Shown here: positions 1-13,053 of the stretch, one piece after another | Numbering within the stretch: position 1 is the first letter of the stretch | Layout: each line of letters starts with the position of its first letter | Source of the DNA: Malania oleifera | Lineage: Eukaryota; Streptophyta; Magnoliopsida; Santalales; Ximeniaceae | Assembly: GCF_029873635.1 (NCBI RefSeq) | Contig: NC_080421.1 | Span: 38,358,617-38,422,616, forward strand | Length of the DNA: 64,000 nucleotides | Reading direction: 5' to 3' | The notes under the pieces: generated by a model | Database searches by the model: none | Told to the model about the DNA's origin: nothing | Seen by the model: the letters and a program-made list of their open reading frames with translations, nothing else | Program-made: the position numbers and the translations under genes

Positions 1-1175
1 ATCAATGGTCAAATACAAAACTTTCTCAAGTATTGAGTTTGTCAAAAACGATCTTTATATGAATGTGAAAACTCAATATCAAGTTTCTCAAAAGATATCA
101 AAACAGATGGTGATATGAGATTCTCTAACAAAACTAAATGTAATAACCAAACTTCAAACCAAGTTGAAGCACAAAATGTATAATAGAGCTCCCTTTAGAT
201 TTTCTGAGGTGATTTGCCCAAAGATGATGTGTAGAAACTAGAGCGTAGGCAAACGTACAACAATCAGCTCAAGTACCTCTGTTTTCTTTTCAAAAAGATG
301 TGTTTTTCGCTTTACGTTGATCTTCTTGTGTTTAGCTTACGTACTAGGGTTTAAATACTCAGTATATATAGTGTCTTACCCTTAGAATTGATCTCAACTG
401 TTGGATCAATGAGATAGCTCGAGTGTTTGCAGAATAAAAATTAAATTTTTAATCTTTCCAATAAGTTCAGATGATTGAGGTCAAGGGCCCAGATGACTAA
501 AGTCACTTTTATCCTTCTAAAAAATAGCCTAGACATAGGGTCAGACGACCGAGGTCAAGGGTCAGACGACCAAAGTATCGAGTTCAGACGACTGATGTCA
601 AGGTTCAGTCATCTGAGGTGCTTCTGCCAGTTTTTGTTTTTCACCCATAAATCTTCGAACAACTGAGCTTATTCTTCAAATGTCTAAAGAAATTCTTCAA
701 TCAACCGAACTTAAAGTTCAATCATCTAAAGTTCCCAATTTTTGCATATTTACTTTCCAATTTAAAAATCTATTTTGCTTTCTTTCCTGGCTCTTTTATA
801 AAAACATTTTTCAGAGTTTTGACATTAATTCTAAATTCATGAATGTCCCCTAATGTTGTTCATGAAATGCGTGAGTCCTAAAATTATTCTAAGGTATATG
901 TTGAGCCTCAAATTAAATCATACGAAAATGTAAATACATGAGTTCTAAGTACCCATTCCCAAGATGTTCTTGAACTTTGACGCTTGCATCTTGATTCTCG
1001 TACTCTTTGAGTTCCATGGATCTTGCCAAGATATGTATGCTTTACTTCAAGGCTTCCATGACTCGTTATCCTTCCGTGCATGCTTAATATAATTCATGTT
1101 CCCAAACTCAATGCATAGATTAAATACCAAGTGATTTGTCATTATCAAAATCGGATTGGACTCGTAAAGTCAACA
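1..1175 (-). mobile_element. Partial LTR of a long-LTR retrotransposon (fossil)
   Basis: On the minus strand this begins TGTTGAC at 1175 and runs leftwards out of the window. The first bases include GATTTTGATAATGACAAA, a start common among plant Ty1/copia LTRs. A minus-strand TATA-like stretch lies near 365-372, and a run of short GA-C/T-GACC-type motifs (about 470-690) resembles the LTR at 50828-53267. No coding part is in view, so the family call is tentative. The sequence to its right shows no polypurine tract, so this is either a 5' LTR or a solo LTR. Confidence 0.5.
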
Positions 1176-1250
1176 GGGGGATTTATGGGTTATTTTGAAA
1201 AAGTAAAAGAAGAAAGAAAAAGGTAGGGAATTAGCTAGGTTTTAGAGAGG

Positions 1251-1393
1251 TTTTTTTTTTTTTTTTTTTTTGCTTTGTTTTTTGTTCTAGCAGGAGGTAG
1301 CAACAGCCTTGGAAGGCCATGGCAGCAACAGTAGCAGCTGGGCTGCAATCCTCCAACACGGCTACCCTTTTCTCTCTCTCTCTCTCTCTCTCT
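1251..1393. repeat. Poly-T tract and (CT)n microsatellite
   Basis: A run of about 21 T lies at 1251-1271 and a CT dinucleotide repeat at 1371-1393, with ordinary sequence between. They give no coding or regulatory signal by themselves. Confidence 0.9.
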
Positions 1394-1899
1394 ATTGTTT
1401 TTTTTTTATTTGAATCTTAAACACTTGTTGAATTTATTTTTATTATTAAAACATTAGTTCAATTTTCTTGTTATTTAAATATTGCAAAAACCTCAAAAAT
1501 CCCAAGAAATTGAATTTGAACTATGTTCAGCAAATTTTTCTTTTCTTAATTTCTTTTGAAATTACACGAGTTTGAAATTAAAATGCATTCCCTAAGGAGA
1601 CGATCTGGCCCTTGGACTACACGATTGAACTCCTATACTTAGGATAGCTTCCCAGCTACTCATTTTTCGAGTGAGTCAAGAGACTTCTTCGGTGGAATGG
1701 GTGTGACATTGGATGGAAATCCTAGAGGTGAGTAGTGCTGAGAAATCAGATGTGGCTGATATAGGTGCTGAGGCGGTGGTGCACAAGACTGAGGAGGCTA
1801 CTGAAACTGTGAAGAAGATTTACCAGACTGATCATTTCTCCATGAAAAATTTGGGTGATTCCCCCATCCCGGATTGTAAGTGTTCGAGAAAGGCTTATT

Positions 1900-3160
1900 T
1901 GGAGCTCTGTTAACCCAATTTTCTAATTGAATCTAATCAGACCTACTCTCATGTATTATCGTCATAATCGAACAATCATGGGCCTTATGGCTAGTGTCAA
2001 CGCATAAAACACACCTCAACTGATTTCGCCGCTTTCACCTTCTCTAATTCCATAGCCTTTACCCTCCTAACTAATGCAGTAATACAAGCCTGAATATCAG
2101 TTTCCTCCTTGACCTCATATTTACCTCCACCACTAATTGCCCTGAGAGGTTACACTGCCATTGGTGCTCGACCAGATCGTGTATTCCATTGTTGTGCACT
2201 TTCAGCTAAGTAATCAAAGAATGCTAGTGTCTGATCTGGTTCCTTATTGAAGAACTATCCATTACACATAGTCTGAACAAACAGCTTACAATCAAGAGTG
2301 AGGGCAGTGTAGAAATAATTTACCAGCCTCCAAGACTCAAACCAATAATATAAATAGATATTTATTAGCTCTTTAAACCTTTCCCAACAAGCTTGGAAGG
2401 TCTCATCACCTCTCTACATAAACTGACTAATTTGCTCCTGTAGGAACTAAGCTCTCTGAAAAGGAAAAAATTTATATAAGAACTCACGCTGCATGTCAGT
2501 CCAACAAGAAATAGAATTAGGTCTCAAAGAATTAAACTAGATCTTCGCTTTATCCTTCAAGGAAAAAAGAAATAAATGAAGTTTAATGTATTCATCAGTT
2601 CCTGCTCTAGTAATGAAGGTAGTACATGTCAACTCAAAATTTGTCAGATGCTGATAAAGACTCTCAGAATCCATCCCGTGGAACTGAGGTATTATTGACA
2701 ACATACCATGCTTGATTGTGACATTCAGTGCATCATTTGGCAAAGCAATACAGGATGGTGTAGTGGTGCATCTAGGCTGCAAAAAGTCCTTAAGAGTATG
2801 TGGTACAGGTGGAGGTGCAGCCATAGTTTTCTCAAAATTTTCTTCAGAAAGATCACTCAAATCAATCTTAGTTTCCTCACTCTCAACAGGAACAAGAAAC
2901 CTACTACCTGTATTAGGTGACAGTTTGTATAACCTATGTGAAATGTCTCTAACCCAAGGCATCAAACATCAACCTAACTAGCAAACATTCACCAACATAG
3001 TAGCAAACAAGCATGATCAAAAAAAATTTCTTTCCTTTTTTTGTTTTATCAAAATATTATATTTTTTGTGTCTTTAAATTATGAGATAAATCAAAATAAA
3101 TGGAAAAACACTAGTTTGAAACTAATTCTGGCACTCCCCAGCAACGGTTCCAAAAACTTG
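1900..3160 (-). mobile_element. Ty3/gypsy gag and leader remnant (fossil)
   Basis: Minus-strand translation gives a retrotransposon gag core. The stretch 2537-2965 reads through a proline-rich leader and then 'FHGMDSESLYQHLTNFELTC', followed by 'IKLHLFLFSLKDKAKI', matching the plant gypsy gag pattern (…HLxxFxxxC…IRLRLFPFSLRDKAKAWL). Further left (about 1900-2530), broken pieces resembling the gag helical region continue. To the right, around 3130-3160, CTCCCCAGCAACGGTTCC resembles the primer-binding junction of plant gypsy elements. The element is broken many times and no pol is visible. Confidence 0.7.
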
Positions 3161-4052
3161 ATTCACTTTTTAAAAATGAGCAGCACAAAGGTTGTCCCAA
3201 GTGTACGAGTTACGTCGTATAATAATTAGCCCAAACATGCTAGATCGTCTCTTCAGGGAATGCAGATTGGTGTTAAACTAGCGCAAAACAGGAAAAAGAA
3301 AATAAGAAAACAATTTTACTGAATATGATTCAGATTCGGTTTTTTTGGGGTTTTGAAATATTTATGACAGAATTGAAACAAGCGAAATCTAAACTATGAA
3401 CCTAACACACACAAAATCAATTGAAAACTCAATAAATAAACATTCAAATAATAAATCAAAGCAAAAACCTCAATTGACTTAAACAAATATTTAATTTCAA
3501 CATCCTAATTAACACACTAATAACAAACCAATCATTCAGTTTCAATACTAACTTTAAATGAAAACAACTAAACTCTCAATAGAAATAACTCAAGTAAAAT
3601 TACTAAACTTAAACAAGCATTAAAGTAACGTTAAAGTGAAGAACTACAATGAAATAAACAAACACACTAATTATCTTAAACCTAAAAAAAATTTAACTCC
3701 GACATTAACCTTAAGTGAAGACATATTAATCTCAACAATGAAATTAACTCAACTAAACACTTCGCACACTAATTAACTTAAACAAAACTCATATCCCAAC
3801 ATCAACTTCACATGAAGACAATAACTCAATCAATAATGTAAATAGAAATTAAGATCAACCCAACAACAAATTCGAACAAAAATAAACTCAATATCTTAAC
3901 TACTTAAATGGAAAATAAAATGCTAAAACACAATAATAATTAAGAGCTTCAAATAAATAGAGATTAAAAATAAATATAACCCAACATTTACTTAGTATTC
4001 TAACAAAAAAATTGTAAATAAAATTGAAGGTATCAATGGCATAAAAGTAATG

Positions 4053-4057
<5 letters not shown>
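3161..4057. other. AT-rich non-coding stretch, possible gypsy LTR
   Basis: No gene is seen. The position next to a gag leader and primer-binding-like site suggests it is, or contains, the 5' LTR of the minus-strand gypsy remnant. I could not define a clean TG...CA pair, so LTR identity is inference. Confidence 0.35.

Positions 4058-4101
<44 letters not shown>
4058..4101. repeat. (GA)n microsatellite
   Basis: An almost perfect GA dinucleotide array of about 44 bases. Serine/leucine-rich reading frames over it are artefacts of the repeat. Confidence 0.95.
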
Positions 4102-4103
<2 letters not shown>

Positions 4104-5016
4104 TGTGGAGATGGCTGGCCGTGAGGAGAGCTGCTGGAGACCCCAGAAGAAGACCAACTGCAGCGCTGATACCAAACCACACGCAAAACCCCCTGCTGCC
4201 TCTCAAAAGCCCTAGCTACCTTTCCATTTAATGCCCTACTCCCCATTTATTTTACCTTTCAATGCCCTCCAGCCGGTTCCCTTTACTGCCCCCTTTAGCG
4301 CATCAAGCCACGCACATAGACAAACCTGCATTTTACTCTTTTTCATGGCCAGGTCACACGGCCCATTGTCCATGCCCATCTTTGCGTGCAACCCACGGTT
4401 CTTCACTTGATGCTCGGTTTCTTGTTGTACACGCGGCATCTCCTTGTCATGCGCATGGCTCATGTACACGGTCTCTCTCATGCACGACCCGCACCCAAAA
4501 ATTATTCTGCAATAATAGGACACGAATGACTGTAAATTTATGATAAAAATAGGCTATTTATCTCAAAATTATCAAATGAGTTCGATGTAAAAATATTAGA
4601 CATAATTAAGCATTTAATTAAAATTATAATCATCAAAATTTAAACGCCTAATTACACATCTTTAACGTGTAATCATGAGTCAAAATGGGCCACCCATTTA
4701 TGACTCATATAAATATATAGGTGTACCCTAACTTTTTTATTTATGATGGATATGGGTACATTACTATCAATTTTCTGAAATTGGATTAACAATTTTTCTA
4801 TCTTAAAATCTCTAAGATAACATGAATTTAGAATCTTGAATTTGGACTTGTATAAATTTTGAAGAAACGGAATATATCTTCTTCTTTTTTTATTTTATTT
4901 TTTAAATTTACCCATTCAAATCTAAAACTTAAAATTCATGCTAATAAATGCAGGGTAAGTGATTCAACTTTTTTCTTTCTTTAGAAAAATGTATCCTGCA
5001 GCAAGAATGGAAATGG

Positions 5017-5018
<2 letters not shown>
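4102..5018. other. Non-coding, no gene seen
   Basis: A GC-richer patch at about 4100-4500 contains short open frames on both strands but no recognisable protein. The rest is AT-rich. Nothing else can be supported. Confidence 0.5.

Positions 5019-5060
<42 letters not shown>
5019..5060. repeat. (AT)n microsatellite
   Basis: Perfect alternating AT of about 42 bases, self-complementary and able to extrude as a cruciform or hairpin. Confidence 0.95.
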
Positions 5061-5062
<2 letters not shown>

Positions 5063-6499
5063 TTTTGGCTGGTTAAAAAAAAAGGAAAAAAAACAGGTGG
5101 ATGGAGCAGTTTGATGAGCTTTCTCAGAGACACCTATTTATGCAAAAAATAGGAGAGCAAAAGCTCTCTAAAAATTTAATACTAATGGGATGAAAAGTTA
5201 AAAGCTTGCGTTTGATTCCAAAATAGGATATCTTAAATTTAGTAGGAAAGGATGAGCTTTGGAGCTAACCTGGCCTTGCAGTAATAGGAGGAGATTTAAG
5301 TACATATTTGATTGGTGAAATGGAATAGAGTGGAAATATATGCATGAAAATTTAAATAAATATTTGTCGCAACATCCTCGATAAGGGCTCTGGGAAGGCG
5401 AGGTGATAATTAAATTAAAAATTTGATGGAATCACTACTAACCTATTATTTACCTAGGTTTGGTAAGAACACCTAATTGCTATTTATTTGATTGGTCTCT
5501 AAACTAAATTTAGGCCAAAGAACCAATAGTCTTGGCCTGCTTTTACTAGAATTAGGATCAGGAGTTCAGTTATGCGAGGGAAAGGTATTCGCACCCCCTA
5601 CGCACTCGTTCGATGAATGGTACCTAATTAATTAAGAATTATGCTCAAATTGAATTTAATAATCTTTCATTAACTCCTTTTAAAAATAAATAAATAAATA
5701 AAAGTAATAAGAAATTAAAAATCTCAATGTAATTTTAGGAATGTCTAATAAGACCTCCAAACGAGAGGATCTTAGTAGATAAACCCCTACAGAGCCCTTT
5801 TTTAAATCATAGGGACACATGCGGGCAAAAACTGGGGAAAATGTCAAATTATAAACAAAAGAGTCTTTAAAAACATCCCTAGATTTTTCAAAATTGTTGT
5901 AGAAATTTTCTAGATTTTTTTAACATTTTTCTAAAATTTTTTAGGACTTTTGAAGATTTTTCCTCAGTTTTTCCGACTTAAAACAGTCAAAAATTTTTCC
6001 CCTATTTTTTTTTTACCCTCAAAATATTTTTTTTCCTCATTTTTATGAATTTTTTCCTATTTTTAGATTTTTTATATTAGAAAACTAATTAAAAATCAAA
6101 TTAATAAATAAATAAAATGGAAAAAAATATTGAAGAAAAATCAATCGGTTTAGGAAGCGAGAGGCACGTGTCAACCCATAGTGGTGACACGTGGTATCTT
6201 TACTTTATTTTTTTTCAATTTAATATAACAAGGTGACGTCACCCTGCCACGCGGTATCACTTGGATCTTTTTCTTACGGTAGCAAGGTGACATCGGTCAC
6301 ATGGTAGCTCTTGAGTGGCTCTCGACGAATGTCAAAGATTGCTGAAGTGAAAACAATCCAAACGTCCAAAAAAAACACAAATTTGATAGCTGAAATTGCG
6401 ACACATGTCACACTACGGATGGTGACACGTGTCTCGCTTATTTTATTTCATTTTTATTTTCTGCCAGAGGTGACATGAGAGCGTAATGCCAACAATCTG
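5061..6499. other. Non-coding repetitive-looking DNA
   Basis: No gene is seen. The part at about 5375-5650 (GGTATTCGCACCCCCTACGC and surroundings) looks like decayed interspersed repeat. From 6150 to 6450 the motif GACACGTG recurs in a direct and inverted mix (6161-6193, 6400-6435). I cannot assign it to a family. Confidence 0.4.
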
Positions 6500-9400
6500 C
6501 CACAAGTTAGAAGACCCATTATATTAAAGCGTTGGTCTCCTAATATTTTGTGCAACGTCCCTTTAGTAGTGTTCAATCTCGTTCTCATCTTTTCTTGCAT
6601 TGCTAAGATGCTTGAAATGTGTGGGAATAAAAGCCCTTCCATTGTTTTCACAGCAGCATGTTTGCCCATAGTCTGGGACTTGCTTTTAGGGGGTTCTCAA
6701 GGGATATGGACGATTCAAATTTGTTGTCTGTATTATGTCTTACCTTCCAGTGACGACATTTTCCAAAATCTTCTTTGGGAATTGGGATGAGATAGTTTTT
6801 CTCCCTCCTTCCGAGACCGTGCTGCTAGAAGAGCTTTTAAAAGAGCGCCATTAATTTAATTGCAGTGGAATTGAAAAGCTTTGTTGTACCCATTTTTCTC
6901 GTATTTTAATTCTCCTCTGCAATAAAATTCTTCTTGAAGCCCACCCCCACAAAAAAAATCAAGCCTGAAAAGAAGCACGATTTCCCTTTTTTGTCTTTTG
7001 ACAAAAGGACACTGTACTCAGAAACAATTAAGATGATGAGAAATCCTTAGACAAATCGGGAAAACTCAAAAAGGAAATAAAAAGGGCTATCGGAGCCTTC
7101 CAACCGTGCCGAATATCAGACAAAGTCAGACCACCAAAACCAGGTAACTGAACCAACCACAACAAAGCAAAGAAAACAATCCTGTCTCAAACCAAATCAA
7201 TTGAAACGTGGCTATGAAAAATATGAGCATTTCATCGAGCCAAATGTCCGTAAAAATGGCAAACGCTGCGCAGCACCCGTAAAAATGGCAAACACTTAAC
7301 ATTCAATCCTTTACATTCTTATGCCAATCAAAACCTCTAAAAATCAATCAGCAAAATGTCTGCCAAAGAAACGAAGGCTCCTAGCATATCCAACATTCTC
7401 CGCTTGGTCCATGAGCTCCAAGACAGTGAACAGTGAAGAAAAAGATAAGCACCATACTCACCTCTGGAAAGCACATGACATATGTATCAGGAAATCAAGC
7501 CATTTAAGGTCTTAAAGCATGATTGCCCTTGTAACCCACCAAGTAAAATTTTAATTTGATAAGCATCCATCAATTGCAGAATACTTCAGAAGCATCAGAA
7601 CCATTAATCACATTACTATTTGCACACCAATGCATTAGGATGAATCATTCATCGCTATGTCGAAAATCCTTCAAAGAACTCCAAATAGTCTAATGTGTAA
7701 ACATAAGCTAACATCACTCTCAGCAAAACAATAGGTAAGCTGACTTTTTCTTTTGACCAATCTCAGCACTGATTGATGTTAAAGAATTTGATCAAGCAAC
7801 AATTAAAGGAACAAGTAAAAATGCAAGAAAAGGAGAGCCTGGGCATGTTGGAAGGGGGGTTAATTATGTGATTTGTAGCAGGTTCTCACTAATCCAAGAT
7901 TCTTGGGACAAATTAGAGATAATTTAATCCAGGTTCAAGAGTTATATCTTCCCAAGCTCAAATATCCCCCATTTTCCATTCCTGGACACATGGCCTTCTT
8001 TCGCCTATTCCTGCACCAAGAGGTCCACATCTTTTTTTCTCATCTAACCGATCATGCATCTCTTTCTTACCGACAAGGACATACTGCAATCACCCTACTG
8101 GATGATGACCAACCAGCAACCACTATTCACTTAACTCATTTTGAGATATTTTTGTCCACTCTCACATAAAAGCTTCTTCACACAGATTTTCTCTCTAGAA
8201 AGTGTAGCCTACTGCAGCATTGTACGTTACTCCCCTACCTTCGTCTCATCGTCATCCTTGCATTGCCCTTGCCTTTGATGTTCTTAAATTATCCAACTCC
8301 TTCACCTCCTGCCACATTGTACCGGAGCTCATAAGGACTGCTCATCTAAAATATGTACTTTATTGAAGCATCTAAAATCAGCTTTGTTCGCTAGAATTCT
8401 TTTTTAAGTCATGAAGTCATGGTTAGGGTTCAATGCCAAGCAATTGTGAACCAGTCTGAAATACCAAAAGGAAGAAGAAGAAGAAATACCAATCTGGAAT
8501 ACCAAAAGGAGGAGAAGAAGAAGAAGAAGAGGGTAACTACTATATTAACTACACCAGTCACGTTCTCAATCCCAGCATACTCAATCTTCTTTTCAAGTTC
8601 ACTAATTTTACCAGAAGCTTCAGATTCTTTTAACTGCAACTCTCTAACTGATCCAAGAGCTTTCAACTCCAACTCATATTGTTCTTTCATTTTTTTAAGC
8701 CCTGCAAAAAAATAATATATATGCATAGATACTACTGCACTTACTAAAAAACTTGATTGATACATCAACCACTAACCTTCTATTTTTTTTGTCATCCCAT
8801 TGCTTTGACCTTGCTTCCATTCCACGACTGGTGCCACCAGTCATTGCACCAGATTTTGTGAGCAGAATCCCATCAACGGTTACAACTAATACAAACACTT
8901 ACAGGTCAGCTTCAGCATAAAATCGATGTGAATAATGCCGATAACCAACATATAGAAACTCACCTTTAAATCTCTCTCCACTCCAGCTAAGAACATTTGC
9001 TTCATCAAGATCATCACACACTAGGGTATTCCCAACAGAAAAAAGAATAGCCTTCTCCAAGGGTGGGTCAAATGTGTGATTGTTAAGTTTAAAAACTAGT
9101 GTGATTTGTAAATATTCATTCAAGCATAAAATATGATGACGAATGGAATGTGAGGAACATTCATAATAAAAATAAAAACAAAAACAAAACATAAGAAAAC
9201 CAAAGAAGAACAAAATAAAACAAAACCATGACGAGTTACATAAATAATTAGGCTAGAAGGTAGGTTAAACACCAACTTGAATCACAAAACAGAAAAGAAC
9301 CAGTTCATTCCTTGCCTTCAAACTCGTGGATCAATCTGCATTTATCAACCAAGATGCTAGGTGCGGGACGACCAAAGAAGAAATGAAGCTGCTGACAATA

Positions 9401-9504
9401 AAGCTGACAATAAAGATAGTGTTTATTTGCTAAATAGGCCAGACACATCTTATGTTCAAAACTTGAATTTAAAGTCACATCAAACCAGAACTGGCTTCTT
9501 GCCT
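6500..9504 (-). repeat. Segmental duplicate of SMC1 intron/exon block, left part
   Basis: This stretch aligns, in the same orientation, with 38309-41630 of the SMC1 gene. Homology starts at CCACAAGTTAG (6500 and 38309) and runs through intron sequence, then three exons (8562-9073), into the next intron. By eye roughly nine bases in ten agree. Differences include a GAA-rich expansion at about 8464-8533 here and extra sequence at about 40200-40330 and 40430-40640 in the other copy. It ends at the L1 target site (9493-9504). The remainder of the duplicate continues at 24519-27779. Confidence 0.93.
8562..9073 (-). pseudogene. SMC1 hinge/coil exon fragment, duplicated pseudogene
   Basis: Three exons homologous to those of the neighbouring SMC1 gene: 8964-9073 ([20 protein letters not shown]...), 8777-8885 ([20 protein letters not shown]...) and 8562-8701 ([20 protein letters not shown]...), the end of the SMC hinge and the start of the return coiled coil. 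The middle exon is one base longer than its functional partner (109 against 108) because an A-run grew by one, which shifts the frame. The third exon's donor changed from AAG|GT to AAC|GT. There is no promoter, no head domain and no upstream exon, so it cannot encode a cohesin subunit. Confidence 0.93.
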
Positions 9505-9719
9505 CTCCTTTTTTTTATCTGAAAATTAGAATTATAAGACCAAAAGGATATGTACAATGTAACTGGGCATACCCACGAGAGGGAGATTACCTCCCACACA
9601 ACTAAAAGCAAAGCAATACATCAAAAGCCCCTGAAGGCCAAGCTTGCCTACAAGCAGCAAGAACAACAACATACATCAAACCTGGACATACCCAGGGGCC
9701 AAAGGCCACTAATTACAAC

Positions 9720-12700
9720 TCAAATACAGAGGTAAGGGAATTTGTCATACACAATTCTATAAATATGACTTTGGATCATCTTAATAATTGCATCCGGAAG
9801 AGTCACAGTACCCTCAAATTTCCTTTTATTATGAAAAAACCAAAGGTAGTAGACTGTGGTAGCAAGACCGATTTTCTTGGCTACAGCTTGCACTCCAGTA
9901 CCTTTGCCTTCTTTACCTAACCATTTGAGACTGGCCTTGATCGTAGTCATAGCTCTGTTAATCCCAAGCCAGCCTCTCAAAGCATTCCAAACAGTAGCTG
10001 AAATCCAGAATTTGAAGAATAAGTGGTCTATAGATTCCTGTTAAAGACCACACAAAACACAGATTTTATCTACTCCATCACCTGCATATCTGTCACAAGT
10101 CATCAGTTTTCCCATAGTAGCAAGCCAAAGAATAAAAGGGTATTTGGGAGTACTCCCATTTTTCTAAACCAGGGTCTGCCAGGGAACAATCCTCCCCTTG
10201 TCTCCAGAAATTGTAAGCTTCGGAGCACAAGAATTTACCATCAACTTCCCACTGTCTCAACTGAGCTTTAGCACTGCTACTGCCTCCACAATGTCGAACC
10301 AACTGATTTTAATCTGCATAAGCTTCTTAAATAAAGGAGAGTCTTCGTGTTTGCAAGAAGCCTCCCAAATGTTACCCCCTCTTTAAGTAAATGTGGTTCA
10401 TCCATTTCAACCAAAGGGATTCTTTGTCAGCGTGAATGTTCCACAGGATGTTGTGAGGAGGGTAGTGTTCCAGGTTTTGAGGTCCAGGACCCCAAGCCCC
10501 CCCCCCCTCCTTTTTTGTCAAACAGACAGTCTTCCAGGCCACTAAGGGTTTACATTTACCTCCCCATAAGAAGGTCCTGCACAGTTTAACCACATGTTCC
10601 AAAACAGAGTAAGGAATGGGGAAGATGGAAAGCCGGAAACAATCCACACCTTGTATCACTGAATTAATTAGCTCTAGCTTCCCAGCAAAGGAAAGCGTAT
10701 GCCCAGGCCAGGAACTAATCAGGTTGGCAATCCTGCTTGTCAAGGGTGAGAACTGCATTGAATTTAATCTGGAAGAAGCCAAGGGAATCCCCAGATATCT
10801 GAAGGGAAACTCTCCAATATTAAAACCAGTTAAAGTTTTAATTAAGTCCATGGAATGCCCATCTATCCCTGCACCATAAAAATTAGATATGAGCACATTG
10901 GCATTCAGACCTGAGCATTTAAAAAAACAATTCAAGCATTCCATTATCTCCTTCACCGACAAGTAGTCACCCCTTCCAAAGATGATGAGGTCATCTGCAA
11001 AAGCAAGATGAGTAATTCTAAGTACACCACATCTTGGGTGGAATCTGTAGTTAGGGCTATGCTCCAGTGACTTCATTAATCTAGACAGATAATCCAGACA
11101 GATAACGAAAAGAAGGGGAGACAGGGGGTCCCCTTGCCTGAGTCCTTTCCTGCCTTCAAAGAACCCATACATCCCACCATTCAGAGAAAGGGAGAAGGAG
11201 GTAGTGGTGATACACTGCATGATCCAGCCAACCATCTTCCCAGGGAAATTGAGCTGAACCAGTAGCTCCTTCAAGAAACCCCAAGAGACAGAGTCGTAGG
11301 CCTTTCTGAGATCTATTTTTAGCATGCATCTAGGTGAGATCCTTTTCCTGGCATATTTTCTAACAAGTTCCTGCACTAAGTAGATGTGACCATGAGCCTT
11401 TGTTTTATAAAGGCCGACTGAGCATTGTCAACAAGCTTCTCCAAGCAAGGTTTAATTCTATTCGCTATAATCTTTGCAATCACTTTATAAATCACGTTAC
11501 AGCAGGAGATGGGTCTGAAGTCATTTACAGTGCTGGCATGTTGATTTTTTGGAATTAGGGCAATTGCAGTACGGTTCAACTGCTTTAGGATCTTCCCATT
11601 TCTAAAAAACTCCTTAATGGCCATCACAAAATCTTTTTCAATTATACTCCAGGATTTTTTAAAGAAGCATGAAGAGAACCCATCTGGCCCTGGTGATTTG
11701 TCATCACCAATGCTGAATAAGGCATTTTTTATCTCCATATCAGAAACTTCATCCACCATTTTCTCACCCTGATCTGAACTCAGACTAGGACCCCTGGCAA
11801 TGACATGAGGATCAATTGATTCACAGACATTCTCAGTTCCCAGTAACTCCTTAAAGAATTTTAAAAACTCCTCACCAACTTGCTGCATTGATTTCATGCT
11901 CTCTCCATTACTTTTAGTCAACACAGCAACATGGTTCTTGGCAGTGTTCTTCTTAACCAAGGAGTGAAAGAAAGCAGAGCCTCTGTCACTATTAGCAAGA
12001 AAATTGTATTTAGATTGCTGGGCCAGAAAACTTCTATTAGCTTCTTCTAATCTGGCTGCCACAACCCTCTTAGTCTGAACTGCTCTCTGCAAAGACACAT
12101 CTTCAGGATTGTCATGTAGACAAAGCTGGGCATTTTTTAGGTCATCGCTGGCATTGCCAGCTCTTACAGAAATGTGAGAGAAGTGCATAGTGTTCACGTC
12201 TTTCAAGGGGCCTTTCAGGGAGTGTAACTTACTTGCAAGCCTAAATAACCTACAACCCTGACATCTGTTTCTCCAAGCAGACCTAACCACATCCAGGAAC
12301 TTGTCATGCTGAGTCCACATGTTGAAAAACTTAAAAGGTCTCTTCCCCAGATTCTCTTCTTCAAGTAAAGACACAATACAGGAGGCATGATCAGATAGGG
12401 TACCAGGGAAATGAAACCAGGCACAGGCACCCAACCCAGACTGAATCCAAACATTATTCACCACTGCCCGATCAAGCTTACACCAGGTCTTATTATTTGA
12501 CCAGGTTAGAAAACAACCATAGCATCTTAAATCAGAAAGGCCATTTTCAGTGAAGCACTGCAGCATATCCTTTGTTTCATGAGGGGTCACTGGGTTCCCA
12601 TTTCTCTTTTCATTAGCATTTAGGACACAATTGAAATCCCCAAGCAATATCCAAGGGACTTAAACTGAGGCCAAATTGCTCAATGCTCTGCCATAAGGGT

Positions 12701-13053
12701 CTTCTAGCAACAGTAGTGTGAAAGCCATATACAAAGCTAACAAAGAAGCAAGTGGAAGAGATTAAGCAGGTTAAGGAGCACTGGATTACCTGAGCATTCA
12801 AATCAACCACCTGAAGGTGGACTTTTTGAGGGTTCCACAGCACAAGGATTCTCCCAGCCCTATGAGACTCAAAGTTATTTACCTGCTTCCATCTTTTAAA
12901 TTAATTTATCATCAAGCTCTCAAGATTGGCCATTGAAAGTTTAGTTTCCAAGATGCAGCATACATCACTTCTATTTTTTTTCATGAGGTCAAGGACCCCA
13001 TTTTGTTTCAGGGGCTTATTAAAGCCCCTGATATTCCAGGAGGTGATCTTCAT
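9720..13053 (-). pseudogene. L1 ORF2: endonuclease, reverse transcriptase, zf-RVT
   Basis: It begins with ATG at 13053: MKITSWNIRGF, the APE-type endonuclease start, followed by an ETK catalytic motif near 12950. The C-terminal endonuclease part has MLGDFNCVLN (near 12647) and a SDHA motif (about 12395). The reverse transcriptase follows: 'DDKSPGPDGFS' near 11700, 'LKIDLRKAYDSV' near 11310, 'GLRQGDPLSPLLF' near 11140 and the active-site 'AFADDLIIF' near 10995. A zinc-binding RT-associated domain (WSIP-like to HLF) covers about 10300-9720. A stop near 12900 in the endonuclease, a frame change near 11376 and further breaks after 10400 show it is inactive. Plant L1 ORF2 is usually about 1200-1300 residues, matching this span. 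Confidence 0.9.

Noticed and set aside
3900-4246. Minus-strand open frames with long Ser-Leu runs
   Set aside because: They are translations of the (GA)n microsatellite; no conserved protein feature.
6454-6790. Small open frames on both strands near the left end of the duplicate
   Set aside because: The same sequence at 38225-38530 has different frame lengths and no recognisable family; no sign of coding constraint.
8964-9213. Left-copy exon appears to have a long open frame on the minus strand
   Set aside because: The extension beyond the exon is intron read-through shared with the parent copy; only 8964-9073 is coding-derived.
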